From Pseudomonas lundensis (GTDB lineage: Bacteria; Pseudomonadota; Gammaproteobacteria; Pseudomonadales; Pseudomonadaceae), in assembly GCF_002269125.1 (NCBI RefSeq), contig NZ_NQKI01000006.1:95974-159973 (forward strand): 64,000 nt of DNA, given 5' to 3'. The notes beneath the pieces are model-generated. The model saw only the letters and a program-made list of their open reading frames with translations, ran no database searches and had not been told where the DNA came from. The translations under genes and the position numbers were made by a program. Shown here piece by piece: positions 14,424-24,696 of the stretch; position 1 is the stretch's first letter; each line of letters begins with the position of its first letter.

Positions 14424-14462
14424 TCGCCACCCTCTGGTTCGCCTACCGGCCCACATTGAGGC

Positions 14463-14690
14463 TCAGGCGATCTTACTTATCTCACACTGAGCGTCACGCT
14501 TCGGATGCTTGGCTATGCAAAGAAGGTATGAGCGCCAAGCCTTGAATGCTAACTGCTGCCTATCAAAAGCTGCCTGCCATTGCTCACCGCCGACAAGCTC
14601 GATGGGAATGGACATCATTAGCTCAGTCGCAAGATCAAGCTCCTCGACGAGCGCGCGCCCATTAGGCATATCAAGAATTAGAGATCGCAT
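14463..14690 (-). CDS. Hypothetical small protein, antisense in the early operon
   Basis: 75 residues on the minus strand from ATG 14690 (AGG 5 bases upstream). The sequence reads as ordinary protein: LILDMPNGRALVEELDLATE, then QWQAAFDRQQLAFKAWRSYLL. The plus-strand frames over it are short. Like the zinc-ribbon and DUF2622-like genes it opposes the early operon, which suggests an independently expressed accessory gene. No family recognised. Confidence 0.5.
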   Translation of the reverse strand: MRSLILDMPNGRALVEELDLATELMMSIPIELVGGEQWQAAFDRQQLAFKAWRSYLLCIAKHPKRDAQCEISKIA

Positions 14691-14835
14691 AGCTGCCTAT
14701 CTATTTTAGGTTATTGATCGACCTTCCAAAGCAGTAAAAGTTCTTGGAAGCCCAGCAAGGGGCGCGATCGAAATATGGTTTTGTGATCTAGAACCACTTT
14801 TCGCAGGCAAAACCCTACTCCCAATCCCCCTACAT

Positions 14836-14860
14836 GCCTGCCGGTGAGCGGCGGGCGAGG
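14836..14860 (+). promoter_or_regulatory. RBS hairpin, variant of the GCGGCAAGGA family
   Basis: GCCTGCCG (14836-14843) pairs with CGGCGGGC (14849-14856), with one G-U pair, across loop GTGAG. It is immediately followed by GAGG (14857-14860), the Shine-Dalgarno for ATG 14868. Confidence 0.5.
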
Positions 14861-14867
14861 TATTCCT

Positions 14868-15350
14868 ATGTCAGCAGTTCAGCGATTCCACGAAGCAGCC
14901 AACGACGCCCTGGTCAAACTCAGCGAGTACTGCCTGCCAGGCGCGAAGCTTGCCCTGGTCATTGTCACCCCGGGCGAGCCGGAGCGAGACATCATCCTGG
15001 AAGACCAGGGCCTGGATAGAAACGAAGTGGTCAGCGCGCTGCGCCGGCGCGGCCTGAGCATCGACGGCGACAACGCCTACAAGCGCGACCTGTGCGACAC
15101 GATTGTAGGGGCACTGGCTTTGGGTGCCCAGAACTCCAGCCCGCCGCCGGTGGATCACTGGGCGCAGCAGTTCTGGCAGATAGGCAGAGAGGAGCGTGCC
15201 GGGTGCGAAGAGTTGGTCGCGGCACTGACCCTTGCAGTCGAGCGCTGGACCCTGCTGGCAAACGAGTTCAAGCACACCACCCCGGAGCATGAGCGAGAAC
15301 TCGCCGTGATCTCGCAAGCCAGGGACGCCATCTCCAAGGCCACCCGCTAA
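14868..15350 (+). CDS. Hypothetical phage protein
   Basis: 160 residues from ATG 14868 (GAGG 7 bases upstream; the in-frame ATG at 14844 lies within the hairpin). Helical N-terminus (FHEAANDALVKLSEYCLPG), a beta segment (LALVIVTPGEPERDIIL) and a helical C-terminus ending in ISQARDAISKATR. The LALVIVTPGEPERDIIL segment is typical of a Pseudomonas phage family without known role. Confidence 0.6.
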   Translation: MSAVQRFHEAANDALVKLSEYCLPGAKLALVIVTPGEPERDIILEDQGLDRNEVVSALRRRGLSIDGDNAYKRDLCDTIVGALALGAQNSSPPPVDHWAQQFWQIGREERAGCEELVAALTLAVERWTLLANEFKHTTPEHERELAVISQARDAISKATR

Positions 15351-15360
15351 CCCACCTTCT

Positions 15361-15380
15361 GCTGCCCAGCGCGGCAAGGA
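15361..15380 (+). promoter_or_regulatory. RBS hairpin, GCGGCAAGGA family, copy 4
   Basis: GCTGC (15361-15365) and GCGGC (15371-15375) form the same 5-bp stem as at 7537-7553 with a different loop (CCAGC), followed by AAGGA (15376-15380), 8 bases before ATG 15389. Confidence 0.55.
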
Positions 15381-15388
15381 GCATCACC

Positions 15389-15733
15389 ATGGCGACAGCC
15401 GAGAAGCTGGGCGATGAGTCCGGCCATGACAAGGTCACCGAAAAGCGGATGGCCGAACTGCTGGGCACCACGCCGAAAGCCCTGCAGCGCAAACGAGAAC
15501 GTAACATCATCCCAGCCGGCGTCTGGTCGAAAATCGACGGGCGAATCATGTACAGCAAATGGAGGTATGACGAATGGCTAGAGAGCCAATGGAGCTGCCC
15601 ACCGGAGTTGAGCTTGTCGGGAAGTCGATCAGGATCAGGTTCTCCTGGAACAAGAAGCGGCACTGCGAAACGCTCACTCTCCCGCAAACCGCTCGGGGAA
15701 TCGCAGCAGCCGAGGCTTTACGTTCTCAAGTAA
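15389..15733 (+). CDS. xis: Excisionase-like protein overlapping the integrase
   Basis: 114 residues. The first 62 form an excisionase-type winged helix: VTEKRMAELLGTTPKALQRK (about 16-35), then IPAGVWSKIDGRIMYSKWRYDEWLES. It should bend DNA at attP and direct the integrase towards excision. The next 52 residues (Ser/Gly/Arg-rich) are encoded in the 160 bases that overlap the integrase start in another frame, so only the N-terminal part looks selected as protein. The overlap implies translational coupling with int. Confidence 0.75.
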   Translation: MATAEKLGDESGHDKVTEKRMAELLGTTPKALQRKRERNIIPAGVWSKIDGRIMYSKWRYDEWLESQWSCPPELSLSGSRSGSGSPGTRSGTAKRSLSRKPLGESQQPRLYVLK

Positions 15734-16755
15734 TACAGCTGGCCAAGCTGGGCGCGCTTACACCGGAGAAATACAGGGAGTTGTTCCCTAATAGTCGGAG
15801 CGACTCCACTGGGCAAATGCCCATATTTTTCGATTACGCCCAGGACTGGCTGAACAGCCTCCAGATCGAAGACAGCACGCGCAAGAACTACAGAAGCACC
15901 ATGCAAAACTACTGGGTACCGCACCTGGCCACGTACCCGCTCGACAAGATCACGCCGGTGCTCATGCGGAAAATCGTCAATGGTATTACGTGGACTTCGC
16001 CAATCCGCAGGAAGGGCGCCATACGGCTGGTGACCGGCCTGCTGACCCAGGCCGTGAATGATGAGTTGATTCTGAGGAACCCGGCCAACTCGATCCCGCC
16101 GACGCGTGTCACCAAGCGCGAGATCGACCCGTTCAGTCGCGAAGAGGCTGACGAATTGATCGAGAAGCTGTACGAAGTGACGAGCGGCTTGCAGGCTATT
16201 TACGCGTGTTTTTTTGAGTTTTCTTTCTATACAGGAATGCGTCCAGGCGAGGCGATGGCCCTGCGCTGGAGCGAGGTTGATACGCGCTCTCGGCGCGCCA
16301 AGGTGTGCCGTATCAGGCTGTACGGCAAGATCAAGGAGAGGACCAAAACGAAGGTCTCGCGGGAAGTTTTATTGAACGATCGAGCCTTGCAGGCACTCGA
16401 AAAAGCCAGACTACTTACGGCGGCGCGCTCTGATTACGTTTTCGCGCCGGAAGGCTCGGGTGAAAGATCAGAGCTGTACATCCGATCCGAAACTGGGGCT
16501 AAGCGTTATTGGTTGTCAGCCCTGCGCAAGAGCGGAATACGGTATCGCCGGATGTACGACACCAGGCACACCTACGCAACAATGTGCCTGATGTCCGGAA
16601 TGAATCCCGCATTCATCGCTGCGCAACTTGGACACAGCGTCCAGGTACTGCTTTCGACCTATGCCAAGTGGATCAGCTCTTCGAGCGATTTCGCGGAGCT
16701 TGAAAAGCTGGATTTACCGAAAAACGGTACAAAATTGGTACTTGAATCACGGTAG
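15574..16755 (+). CDS. int: Tyrosine recombinase (phage integrase)
   Basis: 393 residues. An N-terminal arm-type region (GVELVGKSIRIRFSWNKKR, about 7-25) precedes a SAM-like core-binding domain (about 85-170) and the catalytic domain. Active-site residues visible: Arg in YTGMRPGEA (about 224), the Y-x-x-R-H form of the second box in YDTRHTYAT (about 328-336), GH in QLGHS (about 353-354) and the nucleophile Tyr in STYAKW (about 363). GGAGG lies 8 bases before ATG 15574. The gene points out of the prophage towards the NAGGN operon, so attP/attR should lie just past its stop. Intact length for the family. Confidence 0.92.
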   Translation: MAREPMELPTGVELVGKSIRIRFSWNKKRHCETLTLPQTARGIAAAEALRSQVIQLAKLGALTPEKYRELFPNSRSDSTGQMPIFFDYAQDWLNSLQIEDSTRKNYRSTMQNYWVPHLATYPLDKITPVLMRKIVNGITWTSPIRRKGAIRLVTGLLTQAVNDELILRNPANSIPPTRVTKREIDPFSREEADELIEKLYEVTSGLQAIYACFFEFSFYTGMRPGEAMALRWSEVDTRSRRAKVCRIRLYGKIKERTKTKVSREVLLNDRALQALEKARLLTAARSDYVFAPEGSGERSELYIRSETGAKRYWLSALRKSGIRYRRMYDTRHTYATMCLMSGMNPAFIAAQLGHSVQVLLSTYAKWISSSSDFAELEKLDLPKNGTKLVLESR

Positions 16756-16793
16756 ATACGCCTAGGCCCAGCAAATACAAGGCCCAATGGAAT
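16756..16793. other. Presumed prophage-chromosome junction (attachment zone)
   Basis: Only 38 bases separate the integrase stop from the start of the first NAGGN gene. No tRNA gene is present. The core att sequence cannot be delimited because the other prophage end is outside the window. The amidotransferase start at 16794 has a poor ribosome site (AAGG 11 bases away). Confidence 0.5.
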
Positions 16794-18566
16794 ATGTGCG
16801 GATTAGCTGGAGAGTTACGTTTTGATCAACAACCTGCCGACCTGGCAGCCATCGAACGCATCACCCACCACCTTGCACCCCGTGGCCCCGATGCCTGGGG
16901 ATTTCACAGCCAAGGGCCGATAGCCCTCGGGCATCGCCGGCTGAAAATCATGGACCTGTCCGATGGTTCAGCCCAGCCAATGATCGATAGCCAATTGGGC
17001 CTTTCACTGGCGTTCAACGGTGCGATCTACAACTTCCCCGAACTGCGCGCTGAACTCGAAGCCCTCGGTTATGCCTTTTACTCCGGGGGCGACACCGAAG
17101 TGTTGCTCAAGGGTTATCACGCGTGGGGCGAGGCGTTGCTGCCCAAGCTCAATGGCATGTTTGCCTTTGCCATTTGGGAGCGTGGTGCCAAGCGCCTGTT
17201 CATTGCCCGCGACCGTTTGGGCGTGAAGCCACTGTACCTGTCGCGCACCGGCGAACGCTTGCGCTTCGCCTCTACCCTGCCGGCCCTGCTCAAAGGCGGC
17301 GACATCAGCCCGATGCTCGATCCGGTTGCATTGAACCACTACCTGAATTTCCACGCCGTGGTGCCAGCACCGCGCACCCTGATTGCCGGTATCGAAAAAC
17401 TGCCGCCTGCCACGTGGCTTCGCATCGACGCCCAAGGCAATACCGAACAGCACACTTGGTGGACGTTACCGTATGGCCCTCACGCCGACGAAACTCACCT
17501 GACACTGGAAGACTGGCGCGACCGTGTACTCGACAGCACCCGTGAAGCTGTGGCTATTCGCCAGCGCGCAGCGGTGGATGTCGGCGTACTGCTCTCGGGC
17601 GGCGTGGACTCCAGTTTGTTGGTGGGGCTGTTGCGGGAAGTCGGCGTACAAGACTTGTCGACCTTTTCCATCGGTTTTCAGGACGCAGGTGGCGAACGCG
17701 GGGACGAATTCCAGTATTCGGACCTGATTGCCAAGCACTACGGCACGCGTCATCACCAACTGCGCATTGGCGAACACGAAATCATTGAGCAACTGCCCGC
17801 AGCGTTCCGCGCCATGAGCGAGCCAATGGTCAGCCATGACTGCATCGCGTTTTACTTGCTGTCGCGGGAAGTCGCCAAGCATTGCAAAGTGGTACAGAGC
17901 GGCCAGGGCGCCGATGAACTGTTTGCCGGCTACCACTGGTACCCGCAGGTCGATGGCGCCAGCGATCCCTATGCCGCCTATCGCGAGGCTTTTTTTGATC
18001 GCAGCTATGACGATTACAAAGCCACTGTGCAGCCACAGTGGCTAACGGCCAATGACGCCGCCGGGGACTTTGTACGCGAGCACTTCGCCCAGCCCGGTGC
18101 CGATGCTGGCGTGGACAAGGCGCTGCGGCTGGACAGCACGGTGATGCTAGTGGATGACCCGGTCAAACGCGTCGATAACATGACCATGGCCTGGGGCCTT
18201 GAAGCCCGTACGCCGTTTCTCGACTACCGGCTGGCCGAACTGTCAGCGCGTATCCCGGCACGTTTCAAACTGCCGGATGGCGGCAAGCAAGTGCTAAAAG
18301 AAGCTGCGCGGCTGGTGATCCCCAGTGAAGTCATTGACCGTAAGAAAGGTTACTTCCCGGTCCCCGGCCTGAAACACTTGCAAGGCGACACCCTGAACTG
18401 GGTGCGTGATTTGCTGCTCGACCCCAGCCAGGACCGCGGCCTGTTCCAGCCTGCCATGCTGGACCGCCTGCTGACCCACCCGCAAAGCCAGTTAACGCCG
18501 CTCAACGGCTCCAAGTTGTGGCAACTGGCCGCCCTGAACCTGTGGCTGAGCGAACAAGGAATCTAA
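16794..18566 (+). CDS. N-acetylglutaminylglutamine amidotransferase (asparagine synthase-like)
   Basis: Amidates N-acetylglutaminylglutamine to make the compatible solute NAGGN during osmotic stress. 590 residues in two domains. The N-terminal class II glutaminase starts with the catalytic Cys2 (MCGLAGE) and has HRRLKIMDLSDG and FNGAIYNF. The asparagine synthetase-type ATP-binding domain has the PP-loop SGGVDSS near 267-273 and SGQGADELFAGY near 370. It is followed 3 bases later by the synthetase gene. Its upstream sequence is prophage DNA, so its native promoter and osmotic control are probably displaced. Confidence 0.92.
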   Translation: MCGLAGELRFDQQPADLAAIERITHHLAPRGPDAWGFHSQGPIALGHRRLKIMDLSDGSAQPMIDSQLGLSLAFNGAIYNFPELRAELEALGYAFYSGGDTEVLLKGYHAWGEALLPKLNGMFAFAIWERGAKRLFIARDRLGVKPLYLSRTGERLRFASTLPALLKGGDISPMLDPVALNHYLNFHAVVPAPRTLIAGIEKLPPATWLRIDAQGNTEQHTWWTLPYGPHADETHLTLEDWRDRVLDSTREAVAIRQRAAVDVGVLLSGGVDSSLLVGLLREVGVQDLSTFSIGFQDAGGERGDEFQYSDLIAKHYGTRHHQLRIGEHEIIEQLPAAFRAMSEPMVSHDCIAFYLLSREVAKHCKVVQSGQGADELFAGYHWYPQVDGASDPYAAYREAFFDRSYDDYKATVQPQWLTANDAAGDFVREHFAQPGADAGVDKALRLDSTVMLVDDPVKRVDNMTMAWGLEARTPFLDYRLAELSARIPARFKLPDGGKQVLKEAARLVIPSEVIDRKKGYFPVPGLKHLQGDTLNWVRDLLLDPSQDRGLFQPAMLDRLLTHPQSQLTPLNGSKLWQLAALNLWLSEQGI

Positions 18567-18569
18567 CCC

Positions 18570-20315
18570 ATGAAACCCCTCGCCACCGCCTACAGCCAAC
18601 GCTTGTTGCGCGGACAAGCCCCGACTTACGAACGACTGCAAGCGCGTTTTGCCGAAGACGGCAGTGCGCTCGATGCCCAGCCGGTAGCCGTGCACTGCGG
18701 CTGGGGACGCCTGCTGATCGGGCACACCTTTCCCGACCCGGCCAGCTTGGCCAACGAACTCTTGAATGAGCAAACCGGCGAGCGTGATATCGCCCTGTAT
18801 GTGGCAGCGCCGCAACAGGTGCTGGCACAGTCGCCCCAGCAGTTGTTTCTCGATCCCTCGGACACCTTGCGCCTGTGGTTTACCGACTACCGTCAGGCCA
18901 CCCGCGTGTTTCGCGGCTTTCGTATTCGCCGGGCGCAAACCGATGCTGATTGGGATGCCATCAATTCGCTGTACATCGCCCGCAACATGTTGCCGATTGA
19001 CCCAACGCTGCTGACTGCCCGCCATCAGGGCGGCCCGGTGTACTGGATCGCGGAAGATGAAGACAGCGGCGCGGTGATCGGCAGCGTCATGGGGTTGAAT
19101 CACCATACCGCCTTTCACGACCCGGAAAACGGCAGCAGCCTGTGGTGCCTGGCGGTCGATCCGCTGTGCCCGCGCCCCGGGGTCGGTGAGGTGCTGGTGC
19201 GCCATCTGGTGGAGCATTTCATGAGCCGTGGCCTGAGTTACCTCGACCTGTCGGTGCTGCACGACAACCAGCAGGCGAAGAATCTCTACAGCAAGCTCGG
19301 GTTTCGCACCCTCTCGACCTTTGCCATCAAGCGCAAGAATGGCATTAACCAGCCGCTATTTCTCGGCCCAGGCCCTGAAGCCGGGCTCAATCCTTATGCA
19401 CGGATCCTGGTGGAAGAAGCCTACAAGCGCGGGATCGACGTGCAGATTGATGACGCCTCGGCCGGGCTGTTCACCCTCAGCCACGGCGGACGGCGCATTC
19501 GGTGCCGCGAGTCGCTGTCGGACCTGACCAGCGCCATCAGCATGAGTTTGTGTCAGGACAAAAGCCTGACCCACAAGGTGTTGAGTGACGCGGGCCTGAG
19601 CTTGCCGACGCAACAACGGGCGGGTGGAGCCGACGATAACCTGGCGTTTCTGGAGCAGCACAGACGCATCGTGGTCAAACCGCTGGACGGCGAGCAAGGC
19701 AATGGCGTGGCCGTTGACTTGAGCGATATTGAGCAGGTGCAGCAGGCCATCGAAGCTGCACGAACGTTTGACAGTCGCGTGCTGCTGGAAAGTTTCCACG
19801 AAGGCCTCGACCTGCGCATTGTGGTGATCGGCTTTGAAGTGGTGGCCGCCGCTATCAGGCGCCCCGCGCAGGTGGTGGGCGATGGTCACCACAGTATCCT
19901 GCAACTGATTGAAGCGCAGAGCCGCCGACGTCAGGCCGCCACCGATGGCGAGAGCCGCATTCCCGTCGATGCTGAAACCGAGCGCACCGTGCAGGCGGCC
20001 GGGTATGAGTTCACCCATATTCTGCCAGCCGGGGAAGTGTTGGCTGTGCGCCGCGCCGCTAACCTGCACACCGGCGGGTGCCTGGAAGATGTCACGGACA
20101 TCTTGCACCCGGTGCTGGCGGATGCCGCGGTGCGTGCCGCTCGGGCGCTGGACATCCCCGTGGTAGGGCTCGACCTGATGGTGCCCGCTGCCGACCAACC
20201 CGAGTACGTGTTTATCGAAGCCAATGAGCGGGTCGGGCTGGCCAACCATGAGCCACAACCTACCGCCGAACGCTTTATCGACTTGTTGTTTCCTCACCGT
20301 CAGCCTGTGCCGTAG
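18570..20315 (+). CDS. ngg: N-acetylglutaminylglutamine synthetase
   Basis: Builds the dipeptide of the osmolyte NAGGN. 581 residues: a GNAT acetyltransferase domain (about 105-255, with LWCLAVDPLCPRPGVGEVLV and DNQQAKNLYSKLGFR) fused to an ATP-grasp ligase domain (about 290-575). In the ATP-grasp part, VVKPLDGEQGNGVAV near 367-381 is the nucleotide-binding Lys/Gly loop. The family is related to cyanophycin synthetase-type ligases. It is 3 bases downstream of the amidotransferase, so the two are one unit. Confidence 0.92.
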   Translation: MKPLATAYSQRLLRGQAPTYERLQARFAEDGSALDAQPVAVHCGWGRLLIGHTFPDPASLANELLNEQTGERDIALYVAAPQQVLAQSPQQLFLDPSDTLRLWFTDYRQATRVFRGFRIRRAQTDADWDAINSLYIARNMLPIDPTLLTARHQGGPVYWIAEDEDSGAVIGSVMGLNHHTAFHDPENGSSLWCLAVDPLCPRPGVGEVLVRHLVEHFMSRGLSYLDLSVLHDNQQAKNLYSKLGFRTLSTFAIKRKNGINQPLFLGPGPEAGLNPYARILVEEAYKRGIDVQIDDASAGLFTLSHGGRRIRCRESLSDLTSAISMSLCQDKSLTHKVLSDAGLSLPTQQRAGGADDNLAFLEQHRRIVVKPLDGEQGNGVAVDLSDIEQVQQAIEAARTFDSRVLLESFHEGLDLRIVVIGFEVVAAAIRRPAQVVGDGHHSILQLIEAQSRRRQAATDGESRIPVDAETERTVQAAGYEFTHILPAGEVLAVRRAANLHTGGCLEDVTDILHPVLADAAVRAARALDIPVVGLDLMVPAADQPEYVFIEANERVGLANHEPQPTAERFIDLLFPHRQPVP

Positions 20316-20386
20316 GTCCAGTCGCTGAACATCCCATCAGGCCCCCGTACGCAGCGCGTGCGGTGGGTCTCGCGTCAGGAGTGTTT

Positions 20387-21574
20387 ATGAATCGCACGTT
20401 CCCCGAACCCGACCTCGATTACCTGCAACGGGTATTGCTGGAAATGCTAGCCATCCCCAGCCCCACAGGTTTCACCGATACCATCGTGCGCTACGTGGCC
20501 GAACGCCTTGAGGAATTGGGTATTCCCTTTGAACTCACCCGGCGCGGCACGTTACGCGCCACCCTCAAGGGGCAGAAAAACAGCCCGGATCGCGCTGTCT
20601 CTGCGCACCTGGACACCATTGGCGCCAGCGTACGGGCAATCAAGGACAACGGGCGTCTGGTACTGGCTCCGGTGGGTTGCTGGTCCAGCCGGTTTGCCGA
20701 AGGCAGTCGCGTAAGCCTGTTTACCGACAACGGTGTCATCCGCGGCAGTGTGTTGCCCTTGATGGCGTCCGGTCATGCATTCAATACCGGAGTGGATGAA
20801 CTGCCGATCAGTTGGGACCATATCGAGTTGCGTCTGGACGCCTATTGCGCGACCCGGGCCGATTGCGATTCGCTGGGGGTCAACGTGGGAGACTTTGTCG
20901 CCTTCGATCCGTTGCCAGAGTTCACCGAAAGCGGTCATATCAGCGCCCGCCACCTGGATGACAAAGCCGGTGTGGCTGCACTGCTGGCAGCCTTGAAAGC
21001 CATTGTGGAAAGTGGCGAGCAGCCGCAAATCGACTGTCACCCGCTGTTCACCATCACCGAAGAGACGGGTAGCGGGGCTGCCGCGGCACTGCCTTGGGAC
21101 GTGAGTGAGTTTGTCGGCATCGACATTGCCCCGGTCGCCCCAGGCCAGCATTCCAGCGAACACGCCGTGAGCGTCGCAATGCAGGACTCAGGCGGCCCTT
21201 ATGACTATCACTTGTCGCGGCACTTGTTGCGTCTGGGGGCGGAGAACGAACTGCCTGTGCGTCGGGATATGTTTCGCTACTACTTCAGCGATGCGCACTC
21301 GGCGGTCACGGCGGGGCATGACATACGCTGTGCGCTGCTGGCATTTGGCTGTGATGCCACCCACGGCTATGAGCGCACGCACATCGATAGCCTGGCGGCG
21401 TTAAGTCGATTACTGGGGGCGTACATGATGAGCCCGCCGGTGTTTGCCAGCGATGCACAACCTGCGCAAGGCTCACTGGACAGGTTCAGTCACCAGCTGG
21501 AGCACGACACACAAATGGAAAGCGACACCCGGGTGCCATCGGTTGACAGCCTGGTTGGGGATAACCGGAGCTGA
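20387..21574 (+). CDS. NAGGN-system M42-family aminopeptidase-like protein
   Basis: 395 residues from ATG 20387 (GGAG 5 bases upstream; GTG 20363 is less likely). Metal ligands of a dinuclear zinc peptidase are visible: His in SAHLDT (about 72-77), Asp in LDDKAG (about 190), Glu-Glu in TEETGSG (about 223), Asp in VGIDIAP (about 245) and His in DATHGYERTH (about 325). It is the third gene of the osmolyte cluster in pseudomonads and may hydrolyse or recycle the osmolyte; that step is inferred from context. Confidence 0.88.
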   Translation: MNRTFPEPDLDYLQRVLLEMLAIPSPTGFTDTIVRYVAERLEELGIPFELTRRGTLRATLKGQKNSPDRAVSAHLDTIGASVRAIKDNGRLVLAPVGCWSSRFAEGSRVSLFTDNGVIRGSVLPLMASGHAFNTGVDELPISWDHIELRLDAYCATRADCDSLGVNVGDFVAFDPLPEFTESGHISARHLDDKAGVAALLAALKAIVESGEQPQIDCHPLFTITEETGSGAAAALPWDVSEFVGIDIAPVAPGQHSSEHAVSVAMQDSGGPYDYHLSRHLLRLGAENELPVRRDMFRYYFSDAHSAVTAGHDIRCALLAFGCDATHGYERTHIDSLAALSRLLGAYMMSPPVFASDAQPAQGSLDRFSHQLEHDTQMESDTRVPSVDSLVGDNRS

Positions 21575-21585
21575 AAAGCATCGCT

Positions 21586-21622
21586 CACCCCAACCGCCTC
21601 CCGCAGGGACAGGGTTGGGGTG
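21586..21622. terminator. Inverted repeat between convergent genes
   Basis: CACCCCAACC (21586-21595) and GGTTGGGGTG (21613-21622) form a perfect 10-bp stem between the convergent NAGGN peptidase and cysG genes. There is no long T tract. It resembles the short dispersed intergenic palindromes of Pseudomonas and may terminate both sides. Confidence 0.5.
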
Positions 21623-21629
21623 GGCGCTC

Positions 21630-23024
21630 TCAGACGTCGGCCTGCGCCCCTTCAAACCACGCGAGTTTTTCACGCAGCAACACCACTTCGCCGACGATGA
21701 CCAAGGTGGGCGCATGCACTTCGTGCTCTGCCACCAAGGTGGCCAGATTGGCCAGCGTGCCGGTGAACACCCGCTGATTGGTCGTGGTGCCCTGCTGGAT
21801 CAACGCTGCCGGGGTATCAGCGGCGCGACCATGTTTGATCAACTGTTCGCAGATGATCGGCAACCCCACCAGCCCCATGTAAAACACCAGGGTTTGCGCC
21901 GGGGCGACCAGATCGCTCCAAGGCAAATTGCTGGTGCCATCCTTCAAGTGGCCGGTGACGAATCGAACCGACTGCGCGTAGTCACGGTGGGTCAACGGAA
22001 TCCCGGCGTAGGCGGCACAACCGCTGGCCGCCGTGATCCCCGGCACCACCTGGAACGGAATTCCATGGGCGGCCAGCTCTTCGATTTCCTCACCGCCGCG
22101 CCCAAAGATGAACGGATCGCCACCTTTAAGGCGCACCACACGCTTGCCCTGCTTGGCCAGGTCCACCAGTTGCTGGTTGATCTGATCTTGCGGGACCGCA
22201 TGTTCGGCACGGCGCTTGCCGACATAAATGCGCTCGGCATCACGGCGGCACAGTTCAAGGATTGCAGGTGCCACCAAGCGGTCGTACAGCACCACATCGG
22301 CTTGTTGCATCAAACGCAGTGCGCGGAATGTGAGCAAGTCCGGATCGCCCGGCCCGGCTCCTACCAGGTAAACCTCGCCGGTAGCCAGGGTCGCCTCGCC
22401 ATTGATTTTGGCCAGCAACAAGCGCTCCGCTTCGCCACCCTGCCCGGCCAACTGGCGATCGGCAATCGGGCCTTGGAACACGTCTTCCCAAAATGCACGT
22501 CGCTGTTGCACGTCCGGAAACAGGCCTTTGACCTGCGCCCGAAAACGCGCCGCAAGGCCCGCCAATTGACCGTAGGTCGATGGAATCCAGGTTTCGAGCT
22601 TGGCGCGGATCAAGCGGGCCAAGACGGGCGCATCGCCCCCGCTGGACACCGCAATCACTAACGGCGAGCGATCAACGATGGCGGGGAAAATCACGCTGCA
22701 CAGTGCAGGTGCGTCCACCACATTGACCGGCATGCAACGCCGATGAGCGTCGGCGCTGACTTGGGCATTGAGCGGTTCGTCGTCGGTGGCGGCAATGATC
22801 AGCACGCACCCTTCCAGGTCCGCTTCCACATAGCCGCGCAAGACTTGCTCACCACCGCTGCTGTCGATCAACGCGCACAACTGCGGCTCAATGGCGGGTG
22901 CAACTACCCGCAATACCGCACCGGCGTCTGCCAGCAGCCGGGACTTGCGCAAGGCAATCTCCCCGCCGCCGACCACCAGGACACGGCTGCCACGCAGGTT
23001 ATGAAACAGCGGCAGAAACTCCAT
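21630..23024 (-). CDS. cysG: Siroheme synthase
   Basis: Trifunctional enzyme making siroheme from uroporphyrinogen III: SAM-dependent C2/C7 methylation, NAD-dependent dehydrogenation and ferrochelation, needed by sulfite and nitrite reductases. 464 residues. The N-terminal NAD-binding dehydrogenase/chelatase has [15 protein letters not shown] at about 17-31. The C-terminal methyltransferase starts near 216 ([15 protein letters not shown]) and includes [16 protein letters not shown]. Its ATG follows the serS stop directly (TAAATG), so it is read from the serS transcript. Confidence 0.95.
   Translation of the reverse strand: MEFLPLFHNLRGSRVLVVGGGEIALRKSRLLADAGAVLRVVAPAIEPQLCALIDSSGGEQVLRGYVEADLEGCVLIIAATDDEPLNAQVSADAHRRCMPVNVVDAPALCSVIFPAIVDRSPLVIAVSSGGDAPVLARLIRAKLETWIPSTYGQLAGLAARFRAQVKGLFPDVQQRRAFWEDVFQGPIADRQLAGQGGEAERLLLAKINGEATLATGEVYLVGAGPGDPDLLTFRALRLMQQADVVLYDRLVAPAILELCRRDAERIYVGKRRAEHAVPQDQINQQLVDLAKQGKRVVRLKGGDPFIFGRGGEEIEELAAHGIPFQVVPGITAASGCAAYAGIPLTHRDYAQSVRFVTGHLKDGTSNLPWSDLVAPAQTLVFYMGLVGLPIICEQLIKHGRAADTPAALIQQGTTTNQRVFTGTLANLATLVAEHEVHAPTLVIVGEVVLLREKLAWFEGAQADV

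Positions 23025-24692
<1,668 letters not shown>

Positions 24693-24696
<4 letters not shown>

Noticed and set aside
14420..14545. 41-codon plus frame coupled by ATGA
   Set aside because: It opposes the better-supported minus-strand gene and has no recognisable sequence beyond its first dozen codons.
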